Of a stretch of 64,000 bases of DNA, positions 1-8,883 are shown one piece after another. A program made the translations under genes and the position numbers. The notes below the pieces were generated by a model, which saw nothing but the letters and a program-made list of their open reading frames with translations, ran no database searches and was not told the origin of the DNA. How positions within the stretch are numbered: the stretch's first letter is position 1; every line of letters starts with the position of its first letter. This DNA comes from Planctomycetota bacterium (lineage in GTDB: Bacteria; Planctomycetota; UBA1135; GCA-002748355), in the NCBI GenBank assembly GCA_020638795.1, contig JACKHW010000005.1:434001-498000 (forward strand), written 5' to 3'.

Positions 1-248
1 GCGACCGAGAGTACTCGATGACGTGGATGGTAGGCGTTCACCCCACGGGCGATTCCCGACTCGCCAACGGAACATTGCCCCAACGAGACACGACCTCGAC
101 GGGCCAATATCTGGACTGGCCAGCACGCGGGCGAACGATGGACGTCAGTCCGGAGCGCCGCAGGAACTCGTCATCACGGATATCGTGGAGTGCGCGCCGC
201 GGAACGCCCGCAGTGCACTCTCAGCACCGACTGCCCCCTTCTGCATCG

Positions 249-1946
249 ATGATCCGACTGCCGCTCTGCGCCGCCTTCCTGGCTCTTCTCACGCCCATCG
301 CCACGAGTCAAACGTGTGCGCTCGTCGCCGATCTCTCGACCGGTTCGGCGCCGTCGTCGCCGGACGAGTTCACGTGCTGCTTCGGTGATCTCGTGTTCTT
401 CAGCGCCGCAGGCAATGGCATCGGACAAGAGCCTTGGGTGTCGAAGGGCGGTCGCACACCGGTCCTGCTCGGGGACCTGCGCTCCGGGTCGGCGGGTTCG
501 TTCCCGCGCGACTTCGTGGCGACCGGACGCTTCGTCTTCTTCACCGCGGACGACGGCAAGGCCGGACGGGAACTCTGGGTGACGGACGGTTCGCCGAGCG
601 GGACCCGCCTCGTCAAGGACATCCACACCGGTCCGAACACGTCGAGCGACATTCGTGACCTCGTCGCGCTCGACGACATCGTGCTGTTTCGCGCCGACGA
701 CGGAAGCCACGGTCCCGAACTCTGGACGTCCGATGGAAGTACTGCCGGCACGTCCCTCGTGAGCGACATTCGCGCCGGTGCGACGGGAAGTGATCCGAGC
801 GGGCTCGTCGCGTGCAACGGCCGTGTCCTCTTCGCCGCCAATGACGGCAACGTCGGAGCCGAACTCTGGTCGAGTGACGGCACGAACGCCGGTACCGCGC
901 TCGTCGCCGACCTCAATCCAGGAACCAACTCGAGTTCGCCACGCGACCTCACGTGCATCGGCAACGTCGTGTATTTCAGTGCTCGCGACGCGACGCGCGG
1001 ATTCGAGTTCTGGTCCAGCGATGGAACGGCTCAGGGCACGGCATTTCTCGCCGACCTCAATGCATCCGGTGATTCCCACCCGAGTGCGTTCACGCAGTGC
1101 GGCACGATGGTCTTCTTCGTTGCGGCGCGGACCGGCATCGGGTTCGAGCTATGGGTCCACGATGCATCCGGGGCACGACTCGTTCGCGACATCCGGCCCG
1201 GTGGAGCAAGCAGCTCTCCGCTCGAACTCACGTGCATCGGCACGTCGATCGTGTTTTCCGCGATCACGGACAACGAAGGACGAGAACTCTGGACGAGCGA
1301 CGGCACGTCCGCAGGCACCACGCTCGTCCGCGACATCAAGCCCGGTTCCGTGTCCTCGGACCCGACCGACCTCACCGCCGTCGGAACGAGCGTGTGGTTC
1401 CAAGCGACCGACGACAAAGCGAACGGACTCTGGCGCAGCGACGGCAACACGGCCACGACGCAGCGTCATTGCCCCGAACTGACGACACCACGTCATCTCG
1501 TTCTCTGCGCTGGCCGCGTGATCTTGTCGGCCTACACGAACCAGACCTCGCACGAGCCCTACATGGTGCTCGCCCCGGGGGCGTCAGTGACGCAGTTCGG
1601 CACGACGTGCCCACCGCGGCGACCCGCGCTCGACTCGACCCTGCCGATTCTCGGGCAGACCGCGACCCTGACCGGAAGCGATGGATTGCCGAATGGCTTC
1701 GGTGTGATCCTGCTCGACGTCGAAGCGCGCCTGCCGTTCGCGGTACCGGGCGGTTGTCTCGCCAACGTGACGCCGATGTTCGTACTGGGCGTCGCCGTGA
1801 CGACGACTTGGTCCCTGCCACTCGCGATTCCCAACACGACGACGCTCGACGGCGTCGCCCTCCCGGTCCAAACGTGGTGGCTGCCCGGGAACCGTTTCAC
1901 GCCGATCCGGCCGACCAATGCGGTGCTGCTCGGCCTCGGCATATGA
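249..1946 (+). CDS. Secreted ELWxxDGT-repeat protein
   Basis: A 565-residue exported protein of unknown role. The frame is open upstream, but I start it at the ATG at 249 because it is followed directly by a signal peptide (residues 1-20, ending ATSQ). Residues about 25-430 hold roughly eight degenerate repeats of 45-50 residues built on ELWxxDG(T/S)xxGTxLVxDI, for example RELWVTDGSPSGT and AELWSSDGTNAGT. This is the hallmark of the ELWxxDGT family, predicted to be a beta-propeller or solenoid. The last ~110 residues form a different module with CPP, GGC and IPN motifs that resembles segments of other secreted proteins in this window. The kelch protein follows 113 bp downstream on the same strand. 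No catalytic residues are apparent; a cell-surface or periplasmic binding role is inference. The upstream 248 bp show no supportable gene. Confidence 0.85.
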   Translation: MIRLPLCAAFLALLTPIATSQTCALVADLSTGSAPSSPDEFTCCFGDLVFFSAAGNGIGQEPWVSKGGRTPVLLGDLRSGSAGSFPRDFVATGRFVFFTADDGKAGRELWVTDGSPSGTRLVKDIHTGPNTSSDIRDLVALDDIVLFRADDGSHGPELWTSDGSTAGTSLVSDIRAGATGSDPSGLVACNGRVLFAANDGNVGAELWSSDGTNAGTALVADLNPGTNSSSPRDLTCIGNVVYFSARDATRGFEFWSSDGTAQGTAFLADLNASGDSHPSAFTQCGTMVFFVAARTGIGFELWVHDASGARLVRDIRPGGASSSPLELTCIGTSIVFSAITDNEGRELWTSDGTSAGTTLVRDIKPGSVSSDPTDLTAVGTSVWFQATDDKANGLWRSDGNTATTQRHCPELTTPRHLVLCAGRVILSAYTNQTSHEPYMVLAPGASVTQFGTTCPPRRPALDSTLPILGQTATLTGSDGLPNGFGVILLDVEARLPFAVPGGCLANVTPMFVLGVAVTTTWSLPLAIPNTTTLDGVALPVQTWWLPGNRFTPIRPTNAVLLGLGI

Positions 1947-2059
1947 CCAACTTCCGCCGATGCGGTAGCCTCATTCGTCTGCAGGCTCTGGCCCTCTTCG
2001 GCACCGCACACCTTGCTGCGTTCCTCCGATCACCCCGCTATTCGCGAAGGCTCTCGTTC

Positions 2060-3580
2060 ATGCGCTCGTTCCCTTCTCTGACATCGCTCTTCCTGATTTC
2101 GGCGTCCGCGGCCCTCGCTGCACCCGCTGACGCGCAGTCCTATCAGATCGAACGCAGCGGCGGCGCCATCGGGCAAACGCTGTCCGTCGACCTCTCCGGA
2201 CCGAATGGCTCGGGCTTCCTGCTGCTGCCTTCGCTCAGCGCTGGTCCGATCCCGCTCGCCGTGCTCGATCCGACGGACACGCGCGTGCTCGAGGTCGGCC
2301 TCGACCTGCCCGACTTCTTGACGACCGGCGTCTTCGGTGCGTCGAAGATCACGCTGCAGTATCCGATTCCGAACGACACGAATCTCGTCGGTCTCGTGCT
2401 GCACTACCACGGTTTCCTGTTTCCAGGCACGACGCGGCTCGCCGGCGAGCTGTGCAATCCCGTCAGGGCGAACCTCGGCCGAAGCGATGCCTTCACGTCC
2501 CGCGGCGCGGTTCTGACGAATGCGACCGCGATCCCGACGACGGACGCGCTGGCCGATGGCCGCGTCCTGCTCGCGGGCGGCGGAAGTGGCAATCTGCTGA
2601 GCGCACGTGGGCTCGACACGACCGAGTTCTACGACGCCGATCGTCAGACCTTCTCCCCGGGCCCGAAGCTCGCGGCTCCACGTGCGCTCCACCAATCGGT
2701 CACGCTCGCGAACGGCAAGGTTCTCCTGATCGGAGGCGCCAATGCGCAGGGGCTCGCGCTCGCGACCTGCGAAGTCTTCGATCCGGCGACCGACAAGTTC
2801 AGCGCCGCGGCGAGCATGGCTACGGGTCGCGCGGGTCATACCGCGACGCTGCTCGGCGACGGGCGTGTGCTCGTGACCGGTGGCTCGACGACACTGACCG
2901 ATGCCGCTTCGGCGATCTTCGGCACGCAGAGCTCTTGTGAGATCTACGATCCGACGACCAACAGCTGGTCGAGCGCACGCGGCATGTCCCGCGTACGACT
3001 CGGCCACGCCGCGATTCGACTCGCGAACGGCAAGGTCCTCGTCTGCGGCGGCGCGACGGTCACGTTCATCCTGCCCGGGACGACGAACACCGCCGAACTC
3101 TTCGATCCGACGACCGGGACATGGAGCGGAACCGGGTCGATGACCCACGCCGTCGCGGCCCAAGTGCTGCAGCCCCTCGCCGACGGCCGCATCGTCGCGG
3201 TCGGAGGAGCCGTTCTGTCGGGCCTGACCAACGTCACGTCCACGGATCTGACGACCGTCTATGACCCGTCGAAGGGCTCGTGGGTCGCCGGTGGCAAACT
3301 CGGTGGCAGCCGAGCGCTTCCGGCCGTCGTCCGCCTCGCGAACGGCAAGGTGCTCGCCTGCGGTGGAGCCCAGGGAAGCATCACGACGCCGACCGCACTG
3401 GCGAGCTGCGAACTCCTCGACCCAACGACGCTGCAATGGAGCACGGCGCCCTCGATGACGACCGCGCGCGCGGGCGCGGTAGGCCTCCTCCGGCCCGAAG
3501 GCATGCTCTACGTGGTCGGCGGAGCCGGCGGCTCGCAGAACGCGGCTCTCGCCACCGGCGAGATCACCTATCCGCGCTGA
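2060..3580 (+). CDS. Secreted kelch-repeat protein
   Basis: A 506-residue exported protein. The start at 2060 is chosen because it opens a clear signal peptide (MRSFPSLTSLFLISASAALA, cleavage near ADAQ); the longer open frame upstream overlaps the preceding gene. Residues about 25-130 are a beta-sandwich-like module ending in IPNDTNLVGLVL. Residues about 150-506 contain seven kelch-type units with the signature LANGKVLxxGG or LADGRVLLAGG, each followed by ExxDPxTxxWS, which is typical of galactose-oxidase/kelch propellers. No copper-ligand tyrosines of galactose oxidase are evident, so I call it a binding propeller. A 288-bp stretch follows before pcnB, in which I see no gene or RNA. Confidence 0.85.
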   Translation: MRSFPSLTSLFLISASAALAAPADAQSYQIERSGGAIGQTLSVDLSGPNGSGFLLLPSLSAGPIPLAVLDPTDTRVLEVGLDLPDFLTTGVFGASKITLQYPIPNDTNLVGLVLHYHGFLFPGTTRLAGELCNPVRANLGRSDAFTSRGAVLTNATAIPTTDALADGRVLLAGGGSGNLLSARGLDTTEFYDADRQTFSPGPKLAAPRALHQSVTLANGKVLLIGGANAQGLALATCEVFDPATDKFSAAASMATGRAGHTATLLGDGRVLVTGGSTTLTDAASAIFGTQSSCEIYDPTTNSWSSARGMSRVRLGHAAIRLANGKVLVCGGATVTFILPGTTNTAELFDPTTGTWSGTGSMTHAVAAQVLQPLADGRIVAVGGAVLSGLTNVTSTDLTTVYDPSKGSWVAGGKLGGSRALPAVVRLANGKVLACGGAQGSITTPTALASCELLDPTTLQWSTAPSMTTARAGAVGLLRPEGMLYVVGGAGGSQNAALATGEITYPR

Positions 3581-3868
3581 GGGTAGCAGGCTCCTGACGA
3601 AGCCAAGGGCGCGTCTGTCCAGTTCGATGGCCTCGGGTGTCGAAACAAGAAGGACGCTCCGGCAGACTCGCGCATGGAAGTCCGTGTCCCGATCCGGGAT
3701 ACTGCGGACCTCGGCACCTTCGACGGGTGCCCGGCGCGGGCGCCGTGCGCGCCCTTTACCAAATCGAAACCGACGGTCGCGAGCCGAGCGCGCGTCCCCC
3801 GTCCCGCATCGCGGGCGGCCTCTGGGAGCGCAGGGTGACGCGACCTCAACTCCCCCTGGACGTTCTCC

Positions 3869-5689
3869 ATGAGCCAACAAGCACCTGCGGAGGTGCCGCC
3901 GAAGCTCTTCGAAAAAACCGGGATCCGAACCGAACTGCTGGACGAAGACGCCTGCAAGGTCGTCGCGCGCCTGCGACGCAAGGGCCACGAGAGCTTTCTC
4001 GTCGGTGGCTGCGTTCGTGATCTCCTGCTTCGCCGCACCCCGAAGGACTTCGACGTCGCGACCTCCGCGCGGCCTCGTCAGGTCAAATCCCTCTTCAGAA
4101 ACTGCCGCATCATCGGACGCCGCTTCAAACTCGCTCACCTGCACTTCGAACAGAAGATCCTCGAGGTCTCGACGTTCCGTCGACGGCCCGAGCAGGACCA
4201 GAACGAGGACGACGAAGAAGATCTCCTCATTCGAAGCGACAACGCGTTCGGTACGGCGAGCGAAGACGCGCATCGGCGTGACTTCACGATCAACGCGCTC
4301 TTCCTCGACCCCGAGAGCGACTCGATCCACGACTACGTCGGCGGTATCGAGGACATCGAGCGCGGTCTCGTGCGTACGATCGGCGACCCACTGACGCGCA
4401 TCAAGGAAGACCCCGTGCGCATTCTTCGTGCAATCAAGTTCGCGGCTCGGCTCGGTCTCTCGATCGACGACGCGACTTGGACCGCGATGCTCGAGGCAGC
4501 GCCCGACTTGTCCCGCAGTGCCCCACCGCGCTTGCTCGAAGAAGTGACGCGCCTGCTGCGCAGTGGATCGGCGCTCCGCTCGTTCCAGTTGCTCCGCGCG
4601 TGCGGCGCACTCGAAGTGCTGCTACCCGAACTCCACAAGTGGATGGTGTCGACACCGGGCCACAAGCGTCTCGCGTTTTGGCGAGGCCTCGAGGCGCTCG
4701 ACAGCCGGGTGCGGCGCGATGCCGATGCGGTGACGACCCCCGTCCTGTTCGCAGTGATGCTGTGGCCGCTCTTCGACGACGCGCGCGACGACGACGAGTC
4801 GACGAAGGATGCGGACCTCGGGCAGATCGTCGAAGACGTTCTCGGTCCGATCCTCAAGAACCTCTCGTTCTCGCGTCTCGAATCCGGACGCCTCAAGCGC
4901 ATCCTCGTCGTGCAGCGTCGCTTCGGTGCCGACATCACGAAGCCCGAACCCGCGGTGAGCAAACGCCGCGGTCGTTCGCGTACGTTCCGTCCGTCGAGCT
5001 TCGTCAGACAAGATTACTTCCTCGAAGCGCTACAACTCTTCGAACTGCGCTGCATGGCGCGTGACAGCGAGTGGGACGAACTCGATCGATGGTCCGAACT
5101 CTTCGCCGAGACCACGGGCGAAGCGCCGCCCGTCCGTCGAAGTCCGGCCGCCGAGCCTCCCAAGGATCGTGAGCCGCGCCGCGAGACCCACAAGGACCAG
5201 AGCGGGCGTCGAGGCGACGCCAACGGTCACGTTCGCAAGGAACGCCCGTCGAACCACGAGCATGGGTCGAACAAGTCGCACGGGCGTCCGTCCCCTCGCG
5301 GCGAAGAGCGCGGGCGCGGTCACGGTCACGACCGCTCGCGAGGCGATGGTCGCTCGCGTGGGGACGACCGTTCACGCGGCGAGGATCGCTCGCGTGGCAA
5401 GCGCGGACGCAAGAACCGCCGCAATCGCGATCGCGGCCCGAGGATCGAGCCCGAAAGCTCGAAGCCACTGCCGCCGCTGCCCGACGTCGAACTCGATCCG
5501 ACCGAGATCCCGACCTACGGCAGTGTCCTCGGAGACAAGGGGTCGGCCGACAAGATCGAACTCGAACGCTCCAAGGGCAAGCGTGCGCGCAAGCGCATGA
5601 AGGAGAACGACGAACCCTACGTTCCACCGCCACCGCCCGAAGACTCGGGATCGCGCTCGGATGACGAAGACGTCTTCGGGGACTGGTAG
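3869..5689 (+). CDS. pcnB: Poly(A) polymerase / CCA-adding-type nucleotidyltransferase with basic tail
   Basis: A class II nucleotidyltransferase acting on RNA 3' ends in the cytoplasm. The head domain has the diagnostic VGGCVRDLLL (residues 45-54), the metal-binding KDFDVATSA (59-67, DxD) and RRDFTINALF; the RNA-binding neck follows (EDPVRILRAIKFAARLGL). The neck layout and long C-terminal extension fit PcnB-type poly(A) polymerase better than a bacterial CCA enzyme, but sequence alone cannot settle it. Residues after about 420 are unusually charged and low-complexity, with tandem SRGDDRSRGEDRSRG units and a KRGRKNRRNRDRG block. This is probably a disordered RNA-binding tail. The TAG stop shares its last base with the GTG start of panB, so the two are probably co-translated. 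Confidence 0.85.
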   Translation: MSQQAPAEVPPKLFEKTGIRTELLDEDACKVVARLRRKGHESFLVGGCVRDLLLRRTPKDFDVATSARPRQVKSLFRNCRIIGRRFKLAHLHFEQKILEVSTFRRRPEQDQNEDDEEDLLIRSDNAFGTASEDAHRRDFTINALFLDPESDSIHDYVGGIEDIERGLVRTIGDPLTRIKEDPVRILRAIKFAARLGLSIDDATWTAMLEAAPDLSRSAPPRLLEEVTRLLRSGSALRSFQLLRACGALEVLLPELHKWMVSTPGHKRLAFWRGLEALDSRVRRDADAVTTPVLFAVMLWPLFDDARDDDESTKDADLGQIVEDVLGPILKNLSFSRLESGRLKRILVVQRRFGADITKPEPAVSKRRGRSRTFRPSSFVRQDYFLEALQLFELRCMARDSEWDELDRWSELFAETTGEAPPVRRSPAAEPPKDREPRRETHKDQSGRRGDANGHVRKERPSNHEHGSNKSHGRPSPRGEERGRGHGHDRSRGDGRSRGDDRSRGEDRSRGKRGRKNRRNRDRGPRIEPESSKPLPPLPDVELDPTEIPTYGSVLGDKGSADKIELERSKGKRARKRMKENDEPYVPPPPPEDSGSRSDDEDVFGDW

Positions 5690-6510
5690 TGAGCACGCAT
5701 CGCCCCGAATCCCGCAAGGTCACGACCGAGGGCCTGCGCCGCATGAAGAAGCGCGGTGAGCGCATCGCGTGTCTCACCGCGTACGACGCACTGATGGCCG
5801 GCATCCTCGACGCGAGCGGAATCGACGTTCTGCTCGTCGGCGACAGTGCCGGCACCGTCGTCCAAGGCCTCGACACGACGATCCAGGTCACTCTCGATCA
5901 GATGCTGTATCACTGCAGCATGGTCACGCGCGCGGTCAAGCGAGCACTCGTCGTGTGCGACCTGCCGTTCATGACGTTCCAGGTCAGCGCCGAAGAAGCG
6001 CTGCGCTCCGCGGGGCGCCTCTTCAAGGAGGCGGGCGCGGAAGCCGTCAAGCTCGAGGGTGGCAAGCCCTTCTGCGGCGTCGTCCAGCGACTCACCGAAT
6101 CGGGCATTCCGGTCATGGGTCACCTCGGACTGACGCCCCAGTCGATCCATCACTTCGGCACGTATCGTGTTCGCGGCGAGGACGAGCACGAAGCGCAGCA
6201 GATCCTAGACGACGCAAAACGACTCGAAGACGCCGGTGCGTTCGCGATCGTGCTCGAGAAGATCCCGAGTGATCTCGCGCGACAGGTCGCCGAGTCCGTC
6301 GAGATCCCGATCATCGGCATCGGCGCTGGCGTCGAAGTCGACGGACAGATTCTCGTCACGCACGACATGCTCGGGCTCTTCACGCGGTTCCACCCTCGTT
6401 TCGTCCGGCGCTACGCCGAGATCGCGAAGCAGATGGGCAGTGCGTTCGAGGCGTACGCGAGCGACGTGCGCGCGGGCAAGTTCCCGTCGGCCGACGAATC
6501 GTACGACTGA
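5689..6510 (+). CDS. panB: 3-methyl-2-oxobutanoate hydroxymethyltransferase
   Basis: Catalyses transfer of a hydroxymethyl group from 5,10-methylene-THF to alpha-ketoisovalerate, giving ketopantoate, the first committed step of pantothenate and CoA synthesis. The 273-residue length is normal. Conserved blocks are intact: ACLTAYDALMA near residue 28, VGDSAGTVVQGLDTT (metal-binding region), AVKLEGG, VMGHLGLTPQS and IIGIGAGVEVDGQILV. The GTG start at 5689 overlaps the pcnB stop by one base, indicating translational coupling. The gene ends just before the convergent kinase gene (15 bp gap). I see no other pantothenate genes here. Confidence 0.95.
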   Translation: MSTHRPESRKVTTEGLRRMKKRGERIACLTAYDALMAGILDASGIDVLLVGDSAGTVVQGLDTTIQVTLDQMLYHCSMVTRAVKRALVVCDLPFMTFQVSAEEALRSAGRLFKEAGAEAVKLEGGKPFCGVVQRLTESGIPVMGHLGLTPQSIHHFGTYRVRGEDEHEAQQILDDAKRLEDAGAFAIVLEKIPSDLARQVAESVEIPIIGIGAGVEVDGQILVTHDMLGLFTRFHPRFVRRYAEIAKQMGSAFEAYASDVRAGKFPSADESYD

Positions 6511-6525
6511 GCGGCCTTCGCCCTC

Positions 6526-8877
6526 TCAGCGATCGAGTTCGCGCACGGGACGAACACCGACGGCCCAGACGCGAAGATCGGCCGGAAAGACGGCGCGAAA
6601 CGCGGATCGCGCCGCGTCGGGACGTTCACCGCAACTGCCGCCACGAACGATGCGGTTCTTCGAACGCGAGGGGTCCCCGCGATGCGCATCGGTCCCCGTC
6701 GAAGGCTCTTCGTAGGTCGCATCGCCGGGTTCGAGACACCACTCCGACACGTTTCCATGCACGTCGTGCAATCCGAAGGCGTTGGGTTCGAACGACCCGA
6801 CCGGTGCATGGAACGTCCATCCGTCGTCGAGACGGTCCTCGATGTGCCACTGCGGGACCTCGGATCCTGCGTGCTTGTCGGCGAGATTGGCGGCGCCTTG
6901 CAACGACACGGGCTCGTTGTCAGTCCACCAACGCGTGTTCGTCCCCGCGCGACACGCGTACTCGAAACGCGCTTCACTCGGCAGCGCGAGACCATGCCGT
7001 GCGAACAGTCGGGCGCAGTCGAACCAACTGACTTGTTCGACCGGATTGCGCTCCGTGTTCCTTCCGCGACCTGCGGCGTGGTAGCTCGGGCGTTCGCCAT
7101 GACTGAGGCAGGCCCATTGCGCCTGCGTGACCTCGTGCTTGGCGATCAAGAACGGCGCCAAACTCTCTTGGTGAACGGGCACGCTCGGTTGTGGCGACGG
7201 TGCCGCTTCTCCCATCGTGAACGCGCCACCGGGAAGCAGCACGAAGACGATCCCCGCATCGCTCGCCATGCGCAACGAGCCGTCGCCATCGCGCACCGGC
7301 ACGGTTCCCGAGGCGAGGTGGGCGAACTCCTGCAAACCGCTCCGCGGATCGCTGCCTAGTGGGATCAGGCCGATCTGCGGAGTCAGTTCGAATCCTTCGA
7401 AGCGCGCATCGGACGCGACGGCATCCATCGCCCGCTGCCAGGCGCCGCGATGATCGTCGATCGACCGCTTTTCGATCGTCGTCGCCCACTCGAGGCGTGC
7501 GGCCACGCGAGCCATCGTCCCGCTGTCAGGCCTGGCGAGTTCTTCGATGCCGTCGACGAGGTCGCCGAGCGTGCGGTGCAAGAAGCTCGTCTCGTCGCGC
7601 CCCCCGGACGCGTCGCCCCCCAGAAGCGCGGCCAACTCGTCGCGCCGCGTTCGCAACATCGATAGGTCACGCACCAAGGGTCGCGCTGCATCGAGCCACG
7701 ACCGGATCGCGTCCACGCGTGCAGGATGCGCAGGGAACGTCGTTTCGACGCTCCCCAGCACGCGCCGCAGTTCTTCCACTCGCGACACGATGCGGAAGTT
7801 GTCGAGGCTCTGCTCTGCACGTCGCCACGCGAAGAACGTGATCGAACCGAGGGCGACGACGATACCCGCGATCGCGATCATGAGGCGCGATCGTTGACGA
7901 GCCGCCTGAGCGCGAACGCGCGCTTCGGCTTCGGCGAGTCTCGCGCGCTCGGCGGCGCGTTCGATGCCGCCGAGATACTCCGCGACTCGTTCTGCGACGA
8001 CACGTGCATCGGCTGGGCGCATGGCCTTGTCGGGATCGATGCAGGAGCACACGAGTGTCTCGAGTGCCATCGGGACCTCGAGTGCGCGCAATACGGCGCT
8101 CACACCATCGACATCGACGTCGGCATCACTTCGCAGGCCAGCCTCGTGGATCGTCCGTGTAGTGAGGATTTCGAAGAGCATGGCCCCGAGCGCGTGTACG
8201 TCGGCACGTGCGTCGAGGGACTCACCGCGATCCTGCTCGGGCGGCATGTAGGCGGGCGTCCCCGCGATGACGTCCCCCACTCCGGCATCGCCGATGGCCT
8301 TGCCGATCCCCCAGTCGACGAGCACGACCTCGCCGAACGCGCCGATCATCACGTTGCTCGGCTTGAGATCGCAATGCACGATGCCACGCGCATGCGCGTA
8401 GGCGACGGCCTGGCAGCATTGTTCGAACACGGTCAAGAATCGCGTTCGATCCTGCATTGGCGAGGTGCGCTCTCCCAGCAGTGTGGCGAGCGTCGTGCCC
8501 TCGACGAGCTTCATCGTGAAGAAGGGGCGACCGTCCTGCACCCCGATGTCGTAGACGGGCACGATGCCCGGGTGTTCGAGACGCGCCGCCAGTCGAGCCT
8601 CGTCATGAAACCGGCGCACTGCCTCGGGTCGATCGCCAGCGGAGTCCGCCAAGAACTTCATCGCGACCTCGCGACCGAGCCTCGGATCGTGACTGCGGTA
8701 GACGATTCCGAGACCGCCACGACCGAGTTCGTCGCCGATGTCGTAGACCCGAGTCGCGTCGAGTGAGAGTTCGTCGACGCGAGCATCGTCACTCGCGGCT
8801 GCGGCTTCGAAGGCACGCTTCAACGCCGCTTCGAAGCGCGCGCTGCCATGCCCCGCGAGATCATCGATATCGCACAT
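6526..8877 (-). CDS. Transmembrane Ser/Thr protein kinase with C-terminal FGE/SUMF1-like domain
   Basis: 783 residues. The kinase domain spans about 45-310 with glycine loop GRGGLGIVY (52-60), VAMK lysine 74, catalytic loop HCDLKPSN (168-175), DWG in place of DFG (188-190) and GTPAYMPPE. HCD and DWG are variants of HRD and DFG, but the catalytic Asp, Asn and metal-binding Asp are present, so activity is plausible. One membrane helix lies at about 331-351. A helical region follows, then a conserved block (IGLIPLGSDPRSGLQEF) and, from about 551, an FGE-sulfatase-like domain (GGAFTMGEA, HEVTQAQWA, PSEARFEYACRAG, NVSEWCLEP, RIVRGGSCGERP). The paired active-site cysteines of true FGEs are not both present, so a sensory or binding role is inferred. 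It starts 6 bp after the FG-GAP gene, probably in one operon with the sigma factor at 10731-11399. Confidence 0.9.
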   Translation of the reverse strand: MCDIDDLAGHGSARFEAALKRAFEAAAASDDARVDELSLDATRVYDIGDELGRGGLGIVYRSHDPRLGREVAMKFLADSAGDRPEAVRRFHDEARLAARLEHPGIVPVYDIGVQDGRPFFTMKLVEGTTLATLLGERTSPMQDRTRFLTVFEQCCQAVAYAHARGIVHCDLKPSNVMIGAFGEVVLVDWGIGKAIGDAGVGDVIAGTPAYMPPEQDRGESLDARADVHALGAMLFEILTTRTIHEAGLRSDADVDVDGVSAVLRALEVPMALETLVCSCIDPDKAMRPADARVVAERVAEYLGGIERAAERARLAEAEARVRAQAARQRSRLMIAIAGIVVALGSITFFAWRRAEQSLDNFRIVSRVEELRRVLGSVETTFPAHPARVDAIRSWLDAARPLVRDLSMLRTRRDELAALLGGDASGGRDETSFLHRTLGDLVDGIEELARPDSGTMARVAARLEWATTIEKRSIDDHRGAWQRAMDAVASDARFEGFELTPQIGLIPLGSDPRSGLQEFAHLASGTVPVRDGDGSLRMASDAGIVFVLLPGGAFTMGEAAPSPQPSVPVHQESLAPFLIAKHEVTQAQWACLSHGERPSYHAAGRGRNTERNPVEQVSWFDCARLFARHGLALPSEARFEYACRAGTNTRWWTDNEPVSLQGAANLADKHAGSEVPQWHIEDRLDDGWTFHAPVGSFEPNAFGLHDVHGNVSEWCLEPGDATYEEPSTGTDAHRGDPSRSKNRIVRGGSCGERPDAARSAFRAVFPADLRVWAVGVRPVRELDR

Positions 8878-8883
8878 GCTGGT

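Noticed and set aside
1..248. A coding start near position 18 for the ELWxxDGT protein.
   Set aside because: The extra 77 residues are Arg/Ser-rich with no family match, while the ATG at 249 begins a signal peptide.
2030..4330. A 766-codon open frame on the minus strand opposite the kelch and pcnB genes.
   Set aside because: It mirrors the plus-strand genes, is rich in Arg/Glu/Asp as expected of an antisense frame in GC-rich DNA, and shows no family motif.
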